Shown here in pieces: positions 1 to 6,633 of a DNA stretch of 8,932 nt (positions within the stretch are counted from its first letter, which is position 1; each line of letters starts with the position of its first letter). Source of the DNA: Actinomycetota bacterium (GTDB taxonomy: Bacteria; Actinomycetota; Actinomycetes; Nanopelagicales; Nanopelagicaceae); the NCBI GenBank assembly GCA_947490605.1, contig CANLHE010000018.1:1-8932 (forward strand), in the 5' to 3' direction. A program made the position numbers and the translations under genes. The notes below the pieces were generated by a model. It was not told where the DNA came from. It worked only from the letters and a program-made list of their open reading frames with translations, and searched no databases.

Positions 1-420
1 GATATCCCGGAGAAAATCTAGGGCTGAAACTGGCTTGGTCCAATCAAGATTGTTGACCATAACTGCGCCAGTTTTTTTGTCATCAAAATCAATAATTTTC
101 TCGACCTGCTTTTTCATCTTTGATACCCATTCAGCAACTAGCTTCTCTTCATTTAAAGTTCGTTCATCATTTTTACCACTGGGATCTCCTACTAAGCCAG
201 TAGCACCACCTACTAAAGGGATTGGCCGGTGTCCGGCTAATTGGAATCTGCGTAGAACCAAAAAGACCACCAGGTTTCCAAGGTGCATGCTGGGCGCAGT
301 TGGATCTACTCCTAAGTAAAGGGAGATTGGCTTAGATAACACTTGCTCAAGTTCTTTACGATCGGTGGTTTGAGCAATCAGCCCGCGCCATTCAAGATCT
401 TCTAGCAAAGCATTACTCAT
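1..420 (-). CDS. tyrS: Tyrosyl-tRNA synthetase, N-terminal 140 residues (gene runs off the window)
   Basis: This class I aminoacyl-tRNA synthetase charges tRNA-Tyr with tyrosine in the cytoplasm. Translating minus from the ATG at 420-418 gives 140 codons open to the window edge, about a third of the usual 420 residues or so. The Rossmann fold start is clear: YLGVDPTAPSMHLGNL at residues 35-50 holds the HIGH-type ATP-binding motif as HLGN (46-49). GGATGLVGDPSGKNDERTLN at 71-90 is the typical TyrS loop that contacts tyrosine and ATP. The KMSKS loop, anticodon-binding part and S4 domain lie outside the window. The ATG lies only 2 bases after the argH stop. There is no Shine-Dalgarno sequence before it and I see no convincing promoter in the end of argH, so it is probably translated by coupling to argH. 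Identity is certain; regulation is inference. Confidence 0.96.
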   Translation of the reverse strand, partial: MSNALLEDLEWRGLIAQTTDRKELEQVLSKPISLYLGVDPTAPSMHLGNLVVFLVLRRFQLAGHRPIPLVGGATGLVGDPSGKNDERTLNEEKLVAEWVSKMKKQVEKIIDFDDKKTGAVMVNNLDWTKPVSALDFLRDI

Positions 421-422
421 GG

Positions 423-1844
423 TCAGATCATGCCCGATAAACGCTTGCGTTGGTTGGCAATAACCTCATCTACGGCAGATATTTCCTTTTTTAATTGCGC
501 TAGGGCTGCGGTTACTGATTTTTGCGATGTGCCCATTGAAGAGGTTCTGCTGGCGACCGCCCCGTTAACATTTAGAAATGCTTTTACTTCACCAGTAAGG
601 GCTGGATGAATTGAAAGAAGTTGAGCATCACTTAATTGATCAAGTTCGATTCCATTTTTTTCACAAAACTTAACGCACTCACCTGCTACCTCATGAGCAG
701 TTGCAAATGGAATCTGTTTTTTTGCCAGAAAATCTGCGATCTCAGTAGCTAGTGAGAATCCATCTGCTGCGCCCTTGCTAATAGCGGCAGAATTAAACTG
801 CGCAGTTTCAATCATGCCGGTAATAGCTGGTATTAAAATAAGAAGCTGATCAACTGAGTCAAAGACTGGCTCTTTATCCTCTTGCAGATCACGGTTATAT
901 GCAAAGGGCAGCCCCTTTAAGACAACTAACAGCGATGTTAGATTTCCAATAAATCTGCCAGATTTACCTCTAGCGAGCTCTGCAATATCTACATTCTTTT
1001 TCTGGGGCATGATTGAGGAGCCAGTTGAATAAGCATCTGCGATCTTTACCCAGCCAAACTCAGTTGAACTCCATAAGACAAACTCTTCACCGATTTTAGA
1101 AAGGTGAACGCCCAGCATCGCAAGATCAAATAATGCTTCAGCTGCAAAATCCCTATCCCCAACCGCATCAATACTGTTTGCCATAGCCCCGGAAAAACCA
1201 AGATCCTTTGCAACCTTCTCTGGGTTCGGTTGAATTGATGAGCCAGCTAGGGCGCCAGCGCCAAATGGTGAAAAACTATTTCGCTTAAGCCAATCAAAAA
1301 TTCGATCGATGTCGCGCAATAACGCGTGAGAGTGCTTACTTAACTCTTGTGCAAAGGTAATCGGTTGAGCATGCTGAGTATGAGTAAAGCCAGGAGCTAT
1401 AACATCTAGGTTATTTGCAGCTTGAGTATTTATCACTTTTACTAATGCTGAAACTTGAGATGCGATCTCAAGAAGGTGATCAATTAAATAGAGCTTGAAA
1501 TCAGTTACTACTAAATCATTTCTAGACCGGCCCGCTCTAATAGCACCGCCTACCTCACCACAACGCTCAGTAAGTCCACGCTCAATAGCGCTATGAACAT
1601 CCTCATCTGCATCAGAGTATTTAAAACTGCCACTGCCAATATCTTTTGCGAGATCAAGTAATGCACTCTCGATTTTCTTGCCGTTTTCCTTACTGACCAC
1701 ACCTTGTTCAACTAGGTTTTTAAGATGAATCAGGTTGACCTCAATCTCATAAGGAGCAAGCCGCCAATCAAAATGGACGCTTCTAGAAAGAGCAGCCATT
1801 GCATCTGCCGGTGCTGAATTAAATCTTCCGCCCCAAAGTGTCAT
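423..1844 (-). CDS. argH: Argininosuccinate lyase
   Basis: It catalyses the last step of arginine synthesis, splitting argininosuccinate into arginine and fumarate, as a cytoplasmic homotetramer of the fumarase/aspartase superfamily. The protein is 473 residues, the normal family length. It begins MTLWGGRF, the usual ArgH opening. RAGRSRND (103-110) is the substrate loop in its actinobacterial form (R-A where many bacteria have H-T). GFTHTQHAQP (152-161) holds the catalytic Thr-His pair at 154-155. GSSIMPQKKN (275-284) is the superfamily signature with the catalytic serine. The ATG overlaps the argR stop as ATGA and has an ideal ribosome binding site 6 bases upstream. The gene ends 2 bases before tyrS. 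argG, which makes its substrate and usually lies just before argH in Actinobacteria, is not present here. Confidence 0.98.
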   Translation of the reverse strand: MTLWGGRFNSAPADAMAALSRSVHFDWRLAPYEIEVNLIHLKNLVEQGVVSKENGKKIESALLDLAKDIGSGSFKYSDADEDVHSAIERGLTERCGEVGGAIRAGRSRNDLVVTDFKLYLIDHLLEIASQVSALVKVINTQAANNLDVIAPGFTHTQHAQPITFAQELSKHSHALLRDIDRIFDWLKRNSFSPFGAGALAGSSIQPNPEKVAKDLGFSGAMANSIDAVGDRDFAAEALFDLAMLGVHLSKIGEEFVLWSSTEFGWVKIADAYSTGSSIMPQKKNVDIAELARGKSGRFIGNLTSLLVVLKGLPFAYNRDLQEDKEPVFDSVDQLLILIPAITGMIETAQFNSAAISKGAADGFSLATEIADFLAKKQIPFATAHEVAGECVKFCEKNGIELDQLSDAQLLSIHPALTGEVKAFLNVNGAVASRTSSMGTSQKSVTAALAQLKKEISAVDEVIANQRKRLSGMI

Positions 1845-2320
1845 TTTGCTCCTCCTAATAACTTATTGATCTCTTTAGCTAACGATGCCCCACCAGTTGC
1901 AGATTTTGAAACTACTAATACCGTGTCATCACCGGCAATAGTTCCGATTGCAGAATGGAGCTTTCCAGATTTCATCGCCCGATCAAGATTTCCAGCTAAT
2001 AGCTGAGCAGCACCAGCTGGAGTCTTAATTACTGACAGATTCCCACTTGATTCAATTCCAAGGATCAATTCAGATAACCCTTTGCTGCTATTACTTACCG
2101 GGGTTGAAATAAATTGATAACGGAAAACGCCTGCATTATCTTTACCACGAACCGCACCTAGCTCCTCAAGGTCACGGCTAGCAGTTGCCTGTGTTACTGA
2201 ATAACCATTTCGATTTAACTCCCGAACTAAATCACTTTGGGAATGAATCAATTCATCATCTACTAGTTTGATCACAAGCGCTCTACGTGCAGTTGCAGAT
2301 TGTGTATTTACTTTTGCCAT
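1841..2320 (-). CDS. argR: Arginine repressor ArgR
   Basis: This arginine-sensing transcription factor binds ARG boxes as a hexamer when arginine is bound, repressing biosynthetic genes. The 159 residues match the family length (about 150-170). The N-terminal winged helix-turn-helix spans roughly residues 12-70, with the family recognition helix VTQATASRDLEELGA at 42-56. A short linker (about 71-82) leads to the C-terminal oligomerisation and arginine-binding domain. That domain contains the signature GTIAGDDT at 126-133, whose two aspartates contact arginine in known structures. The ATG overlaps the argB stop by one base (TAATG), with GGTGAG at 2327-2332 as a fair ribosome binding site. The gene lies inside the operon headed by paired ARG boxes at 4138-4175, which implies autoregulation. 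It overlaps argH by 4 bases. Confidence 0.97.
   Translation of the reverse strand: MAKVNTQSATARRALVIKLVDDELIHSQSDLVRELNRNGYSVTQATASRDLEELGAVRGKDNAGVFRYQFISTPVSNSSKGLSELILGIESSGNLSVIKTPAGAAQLLAGNLDRAMKSGKLHSAIGTIAGDDTVLVVSKSATGGASLAKEINKLLGGAK
1851..1856 (-). promoter_or_regulatory. Consensus Shine-Dalgarno of argH inside the end of argR
   Basis: The minus strand reads AGGAGG followed by six bases (AGCAAA) and the argH ATG. It is the strongest ribosome binding site in the window and fixes the argH start. It is also coding sequence: it forms part of the Gly-Gly codons near the C-terminus of ArgR (LLGGAK). Both reinitiation after argR and independent entry of ribosomes are therefore possible. 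Confidence 0.85.
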
Positions 2321-3108
2321 TATGCACTCACCAATGTTCCGCCTCGATTATCTAAAGCATCCAAAACCGAGGCAAGATCTGTTCCGTTTGCAATTCTTAC
2401 CGAGGCAGCGCCTAAATCAATTGCACTAATAGCCGCAGTTACCTTTGGAATCATGCCATCAGTAAAGGTGGATGAGATCTTCTTAAGATCATCAACTGAA
2501 ATTTCATCTATCAAGGAAGATTTATCTGGCCAGCTGCGATAGATGCCATCCACATCAGTAAGGAAGATTGCCGCGTCTGCTTTTAGCGCGCCCGCAATTG
2601 CTGCTGCTACTAAATCTGCATTTACGTTATAACCGATTCCATATTCATCTGCTGCTACCGGTGAGATCACTGGCAGATAACCTTCAGTAATTAAACTTTC
2701 TAAAATCATCGGATTAGTTTCATCAACCTGTCCTACAAATCCAATATCAACACTTTTGCCATCAATAACCGGCTTAAATTTCTTCGCTCTAATTAACCCA
2801 CCATCACTGGCACTTAGCCCGACTGCATTGACCTCACTACCAATTAAGTAATTAACAATTGAACGCAGAACCGTTCCGCTTAGAACTGATTGAACTACCT
2901 CAAAAACCTCAGCTGTAGTGATTCGATACCCAGCAACCTTCTCTTTGCCGAGGCCCTTTTCGTTCAGTGCCTTATCAATCTGTGGGCCGCCGCCATGAAC
3001 TAAAACAATCTGCTCCCCATCCAAGAAAGCATCGGCAATCGCCTCTAATACCGGATCAGCTGAATCATCACTTGGTAGTGCGTTTCCGCCATATTTGATT
3101 ACGATCAT
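2320..3108 (-). CDS. argB: Acetylglutamate kinase, short form without N-terminal helix
   Basis: It phosphorylates N-acetyl-L-glutamate with ATP, the second step of arginine synthesis (amino acid kinase fold). Visible motifs are MIVIKYGGNAL with the catalytic Lys5, the HGGG phosphate loop at 38-41, Arg62 in GYRITT, YNVNAD at 160-165 (substrate asparagine), LTDVDG at 183-188, and GMIPK at 218-222 with the second catalytic lysine. The length of 262 residues resembles E. coli ArgB (258, arginine-insensitive dimer). Arginine-inhibited hexameric kinases, including typical actinobacterial ones near 290-300, carry an extra N-terminal helix. An in-frame TGA at 3139-3141, 11 codons upstream with no ATG, GTG or TTG in between, excludes a longer start. 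It overlaps argC as ATGA, with AGGTG at 3113-3117 as ribosome binding site. LysZ-like kinases are an alternative, but the Arg62 and YNVNAD contacts favour acetylglutamate. Confidence 0.95.
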   Translation of the reverse strand: MIVIKYGGNALPSDDSADPVLEAIADAFLDGEQIVLVHGGGPQIDKALNEKGLGKEKVAGYRITTAEVFEVVQSVLSGTVLRSIVNYLIGSEVNAVGLSASDGGLIRAKKFKPVIDGKSVDIGFVGQVDETNPMILESLITEGYLPVISPVAADEYGIGYNVNADLVAAAIAGALKADAAIFLTDVDGIYRSWPDKSSLIDEISVDDLKKISSTFTDGMIPKVTAAISAIDLGAASVRIANGTDLASVLDALDNRGGTLVSA

Positions 3109-4118
3109 CTGACACCTAAATTCTGTAATCCTAAATCTTCAGCAAAATCGCACATCAGGTTTGCATTTTGAATAGCTTGTCCAGCTGCACCTTTACCTAA
3201 GTTATCTACGGCAGTTGAGATAACTACCCGACCAACATGCTCATCAACTGCTACTTGAATTTGGACATTATTACTACCGAGGACTGCACTAGTCATCGGC
3301 ATTGAGCCAGCAGGGAGCAGTGTTACAAACTTACTATTTTTGTAGTAATTGCTAAACAACTCTCGTACGGATTCAGATGAAGATTTATCAATTAACTTTG
3401 CAGTAACAGTTGCCAAAATACCTCTTGGCATTGGCGCAAGGATTGGCGTAAAGGAAATCTTCACAACCTTTTTGCCGACTTTTGAGAGTACCTCTTCGAT
3501 CTCAGGTGTGTGTTGGTGAACTCCACCAAACTTATATGAGGTTAAATTATTCATAACCTCACTACCTATAAGATTAATTTTTGCACTCCTGCCGGCGCCA
3601 GTAGTACCAGAGGCTGCAACGATCACAATATCTTCACTATCAATAATTGATAAAACTGGTGCAACTGAGAGCGCTATCGCTGTTGCGTAACAACCAGGGT
3701 TTGCAACCTGAGTACTCTTTGAAATCTCTTTATGATCTACTAGCTCAGGTAATCCATACACCCAACTTCCAGCATATTCTCCCCCATAATATTTCTTCCA
3801 TGACTCTGGGTTTTGCAATCTAAAATCTGCGCCCAAATCTACGATCTTTACACTCTTATCTACCTCAGAGACCAATTTGGCAGATTCACCATGGGGAAGT
3901 GCGATGAATGCGATTTCACATTTATTTATCATTTCTACGCTAGTTGTCTCAAACTTACGCCCAGTAAAATTGGTTAACTGTGGATGCAGATTTGTAATGA
4001 ACTCACCCGCATTTGAACCAGCTGCAATGTAAGAAATTTCAAATTTAGGATGGCCTGCAAGCAAACGTAGAAGCTCCCCGCCTGCGTAACCACTGGCCCC
4101 TACTACTGCGATATTCAT
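3105..4118 (-). CDS. argC: N-acetyl-gamma-glutamyl-phosphate reductase
   Basis: It reduces N-acetylglutamyl phosphate, the ArgB product, to the semialdehyde with NADPH, the third step of arginine synthesis. The 337 residues fit the family. The Rossmann nucleotide-binding loop is GASGYAGGELLRLL at 7-20. The catalytic cysteine is Cys143 in VANPGCYAT, and the conserved histidine region is HQHTPEIE at 201-208. GADFR (96-100) and FTPILAPMPRG (223-233) are further family motifs. It is the first gene of the arg block, preceded by the paired ARG boxes and a probable promoter. No Shine-Dalgarno precedes the ATG at 4118-4116, and the predicted transcript start falls at or next to that ATG, so translation may be leaderless. 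Its 3' end overlaps argB by 4 bases. argJ, which commonly follows argC in Actinobacteria, is absent. Confidence 0.97.
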   Translation of the reverse strand: MNIAVVGASGYAGGELLRLLAGHPKFEISYIAAGSNAGEFITNLHPQLTNFTGRKFETTSVEMINKCEIAFIALPHGESAKLVSEVDKSVKIVDLGADFRLQNPESWKKYYGGEYAGSWVYGLPELVDHKEISKSTQVANPGCYATAIALSVAPVLSIIDSEDIVIVAASGTTGAGRSAKINLIGSEVMNNLTSYKFGGVHQHTPEIEEVLSKVGKKVVKISFTPILAPMPRGILATVTAKLIDKSSSESVRELFSNYYKNSKFVTLLPAGSMPMTSAVLGSNNVQIQVAVDEHVGRVVISTAVDNLGKGAAGQAIQNANLMCDFAEDLGLQNLGVR

Positions 4119-4124
4119 GACTTA

Positions 4125-4154
4125 AGTGTAGAGCCTATTCGTATATTTATGCAA
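4125..4154 (-). promoter_or_regulatory. Probable argC promoter, overlapped by an ARG box
   Basis: On the minus strand a TANNNT-type -10 hexamer, TACACT, lies at 4130-4125. TTGCAT at 4154-4149, 18 bases further up, shares only the TTG of the -35 consensus. Transcription starting 6-7 bases after the -10 would begin at 4119-4118, that is, at the argC ATG. The -35 region lies inside the proximal ARG box, so repressor binding would block RNA polymerase. The -10 fit is reasonable and the -35 fit is weak. Confidence 0.5.
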
Positions 4155-4160
4155 ATAGGC
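4133..4160. repeat. Extended 28-bp dyad around the proximal ARG box
   Basis: Perfect 7-base arms (plus strand GCCTATT at 4133-4139 and AATAGGC at 4154-4160) enclose the 14-base ARG core. The core itself folds partly, so an RNA stem of about 12 positions with one mismatch, one wobble and a 4-base loop is possible. It lies 14 bases after the pheT stop. The sequence after it on the minus strand (TCTACACTT) is not a U-tract, so a classical terminator is not supported. Confidence 0.6.
4138..4155 (-). promoter_or_regulatory. ARG box, argC-proximal (ArgR operator)
   Basis: The minus strand reads TTTGCATAAATATACGAA. Its 14-base core TGCAT-AAAT-ATACG (4153-4140) matches the layout of ARG boxes: 5-base half sites around a 4-base A/T centre. 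The left half fits the mycobacterial operator form starting TTGCATAA, and the right half is imperfect (CGTAT read from the other strand). It overlaps the -35 region of the probable argC promoter. A cognate argR lies two genes downstream in the same operon. Confidence 0.75.
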
Positions 4161-4175
4161 GCATATTTATACATT
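4158..4175 (-). promoter_or_regulatory. ARG box, distal copy
   Basis: The core TGTAT-AAAT-ATGCG (4173-4160) repeats the proximal box with 11 of 14 identical bases, exactly 20 bp upstream. Paired 18-bp boxes separated by 2-3 bp are the known arrangement for ArgR hexamer binding on one face of the DNA. This copy touches the last bases of pheT: its flank includes two bases of the TAA stop codon. Confidence 0.7.
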
Positions 4176-6633
4176 AACTACGCAATACCGCCCCACAGGA
4201 TTTGGTCGCTGCAGCAATCGCTTGATCACGATATTTGGCAACCTCGTCAGAGGTAAGTGTTCGATCCGATGCTCGGAATGAAAGGGTAAAAGCTAGAGAA
4301 ACTTTTCCATCACCTATTTGGTCATACCGATCAAAGAGCGTAATTGATTCTAATAAATCACCGGCTCCGGCCTTTAATGCATTTTCAACCGCAATCGCAC
4401 TAACTGAATTTGTAACAACGAGTGCAACATCTTGCACGGTGGCGGGAAGGTTCCAAATCTTAGGTGCAGCACTGACTTTAGCTAGCGGTAGTTCACTTAA
4501 TATGGCAGCGAAGGCACAGGTGCGCTCAGGCAAGTTTAAAGCAGCAATAACTCTTGGGTGTAACTCACCGGCATGAGCAACTGGCTTTCCACCAACCTTA
4601 ATTTCAGCGCAACGGCCAGGGTGCCATGGAGCAAGATCGCTACTTACTATCTCAAATTCATTTCCAGTTGCCTCTACTATCTCAACTGCTTTTGCAATTG
4701 CATCGCTCCAGATAAATGGTTGCCCACTTCCCTGCCAGTTGCTCAGTATTTTCTCGCCAGCAGCAACTGCGCCAACAAAGAGCATTTGTTTTGGTACGCC
4801 AGCATAAATATCAGAGATTGCCTTTGCACTTGGCCGTTTATTTGTATCCGGTAGAGATGCTTTACCTAATGGGGTGGTATTCCTGAATATTGTGCCGATC
4901 TCAAATATCGCTAGATCCTTACCACCTCGGCCGATATTGCGATTTAATGTTGTTAAAAGCCCTGGAATTAAATGAGTTCGAAGTAATGGAAAATCCTCTG
5001 ACATTGGGTTGGCAATCCGAAATGATTTTGCTCGATCTCCAGTAAAGCCAAGTAGATCTACCATCTCTTGGCTAACGAATGGACTATTAACTACCTCAGA
5101 AAATCCCTGATCTGCCAGCATGGTTGCGATCTGGCGTTTTCTATACTGCATCTGAGTAAGGCCGCCACCATTTTTACCAACAGGTAAACGAGATGGAATT
5201 AACTCATATCCATTTAATCGAGCAATCTCTTCTGAAAAATCTGCTGCAGTTATTAAATCTGGTCGCCAAGAAGGTACCTCAACAGTTAATACTGCAGAAC
5301 TTCCCGTTACCTTGCAGCCAATTAATATCAGGGCATCTTTAACTTGCTTTACTGTGTAGTCGTATCCAATGAACTTTGATATTTGTGCGATTGAAATCTT
5401 TGCTTTCCGCTTCTTAATCGCCCCAATTGCTTGGGTAGTTCCAACATATTCAGCACCGGCCAATTGCATTAGTAGAGATGCAGCTCTTGCTGAAGCAATT
5501 TCAGCCAATGCTGGATCGGTATTGCGTTCAATTCTTCTAGATGCCTCGCTAGATAATTTATGGAATCGTGAGTTCTTAGCAATGCTCATGGGATCAAAAT
5601 GCGCAGCCTCTAACGCAATTCGGGTTGTCGAGCTTGTCACTTCAGATGCAAGGCCGCCCATAGTTCCAGCCAATGCTAAAGCTGATTTTGAATCCGCAAT
5701 AAGTAAATTCTCTGGGCTTAATTTTCGTTCTATTTTATCTAGAGTTGTTAATTTCGAAAACTTACCTGCTCTAATAACTCTAAGGCCACCATCAACCAGA
5801 TCAGCATCAAAAGCATGAAGAGGTTGACCTAACTCAAGCATTACATAATTAGTTATATCCACAGCCAGAGAGATAGAGCGCATTCCACATTTTTCTATTC
5901 GGCGCTGCATCCAAATAGGAGTTGGTTTCTTAACATTTACCTTGGCAAGGGTTCTTATAAATATTTGATCTGCACCCGTCTTGTCCTCAATTTTTACAGA
6001 TACTGCTTTACTACTTTTAATTTTATTAAGTTTCTTCGCGATCTTTGCATCAGCTGGGTCAATATATTTACTTTTAAGTGAGCCAGCTAACTCCCTAGCT
6101 AAACCTCGAACAGACATTGCGTATCCTCGGTCAGGATTGATAGCAATATCAAAAATAACATCAGAAACATCTAATAGGGCTAAGGCATCCGAGCCAATTT
6201 TGCCTTCCGGTAAAACAATTATTCCCGCATGATCATCGCTGATACCAAGTTCTTTTGCAGAACAAATCATGCCATCACTAACTTTGCCATAAGTCTCTCT
6301 GGCAGAGATTGCAAAATTGCCCGGCAGCACTGCACCTGGAATTGCGACTACAACAAGATCGTTAACCTTGAAATTACGAGCACCACAAATAACAAATCTT
6401 GTTTTCTTCTCTCCTAGATCTAATCCAACATATCTAATAGGTTTTTTATGACCGGATAGCTCTTCAATTGAAAGAACTTTTCCGACAAGTAACGGGCCCT
6501 TTAAATCCTTGCCTTGATATTCAATTTGCTCAACTTCTAACCCAACATTTACAAATGCCTGTGCTATTTGCTCCGCCGTTAATTTTGCCGGAATTGTTAC
6601 GTACTCGCGCAACCAACTTAAAGGAATTTTCAT
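4174..6633 (-). CDS. pheT: Phenylalanyl-tRNA synthetase beta subunit
   Basis: This is the large subunit of the (alpha-beta)2 enzyme that charges tRNA-Phe. It binds the tRNA and edits mischarged tyrosine. The 819 residues are a full-length bacterial beta chain. In order: N-terminal MKIPLSWLREYV; an EMAP-II-like tRNA-binding OB fold at about 40-150 (VICGARNF, GMICSAKELG); the B3/B4 editing region at about 215-400 with LEAAHFDPMSIAKNSR and LSSEASRRIERNTDP; a B5 DNA/RNA-binding-like domain at about 410-480 with PSWRPDL and EEIARLNGY; the catalytic-like core at about 490-700; and a C-terminal FDX-ACB anticodon-binding domain from about 726 (WNLPATVQDVALVV) to 819. The ATG overlaps the pheS stop as ATGA, indicating translational coupling and matched subunit supply. 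The stop codon abuts the distal ARG box. Confidence 0.98.
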   Translation of the reverse strand: MKIPLSWLREYVTIPAKLTAEQIAQAFVNVGLEVEQIEYQGKDLKGPLLVGKVLSIEELSGHKKPIRYVGLDLGEKKTRFVICGARNFKVNDLVVVAIPGAVLPGNFAISARETYGKVSDGMICSAKELGISDDHAGIIVLPEGKIGSDALALLDVSDVIFDIAINPDRGYAMSVRGLARELAGSLKSKYIDPADAKIAKKLNKIKSSKAVSVKIEDKTGADQIFIRTLAKVNVKKPTPIWMQRRIEKCGMRSISLAVDITNYVMLELGQPLHAFDADLVDGGLRVIRAGKFSKLTTLDKIERKLSPENLLIADSKSALALAGTMGGLASEVTSSTTRIALEAAHFDPMSIAKNSRFHKLSSEASRRIERNTDPALAEIASARAASLLMQLAGAEYVGTTQAIGAIKKRKAKISIAQISKFIGYDYTVKQVKDALILIGCKVTGSSAVLTVEVPSWRPDLITAADFSEEIARLNGYELIPSRLPVGKNGGGLTQMQYRKRQIATMLADQGFSEVVNSPFVSQEMVDLLGFTGDRAKSFRIANPMSEDFPLLRTHLIPGLLTTLNRNIGRGGKDLAIFEIGTIFRNTTPLGKASLPDTNKRPSAKAISDIYAGVPKQMLFVGAVAAGEKILSNWQGSGQPFIWSDAIAKAVEIVEATGNEFEIVSSDLAPWHPGRCAEIKVGGKPVAHAGELHPRVIAALNLPERTCAFAAILSELPLAKVSAAPKIWNLPATVQDVALVVTNSVSAIAVENALKAGAGDLLESITLFDRYDQIGDGKVSLAFTLSFRASDRTLTSDEVAKYRDQAIAAATKSCGAVLRS

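Noticed and set aside
2308..2327. Possible third ARG box at the argR start (minus strand TGCATAATGGCA)
   Set aside because: Only one half site resembles the operator, and the bases are explained by the argB stop and the argR ATG. There is no second copy at 20-21 bp.
5369..5818. Plus-strand open frame of 149 codons opposite pheT (also 4235-4576, 4573-4854, 5981-6232 and 6229-6417)
   Set aside because: Each lies fully antisense to an unmistakable pheT sequence, has no ribosome binding site or recognisable motif, and its composition looks like reversed pheT codons.
4174..6633. Unusual ERN in the PheT editing domain where ERG is common
   Set aside because: A single Gly-to-Asn change in LSSEASRRIERNTDP lies outside the residues I can assign to editing catalysis, and the rest of the domain is normal. 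Not enough to propose an editing defect.
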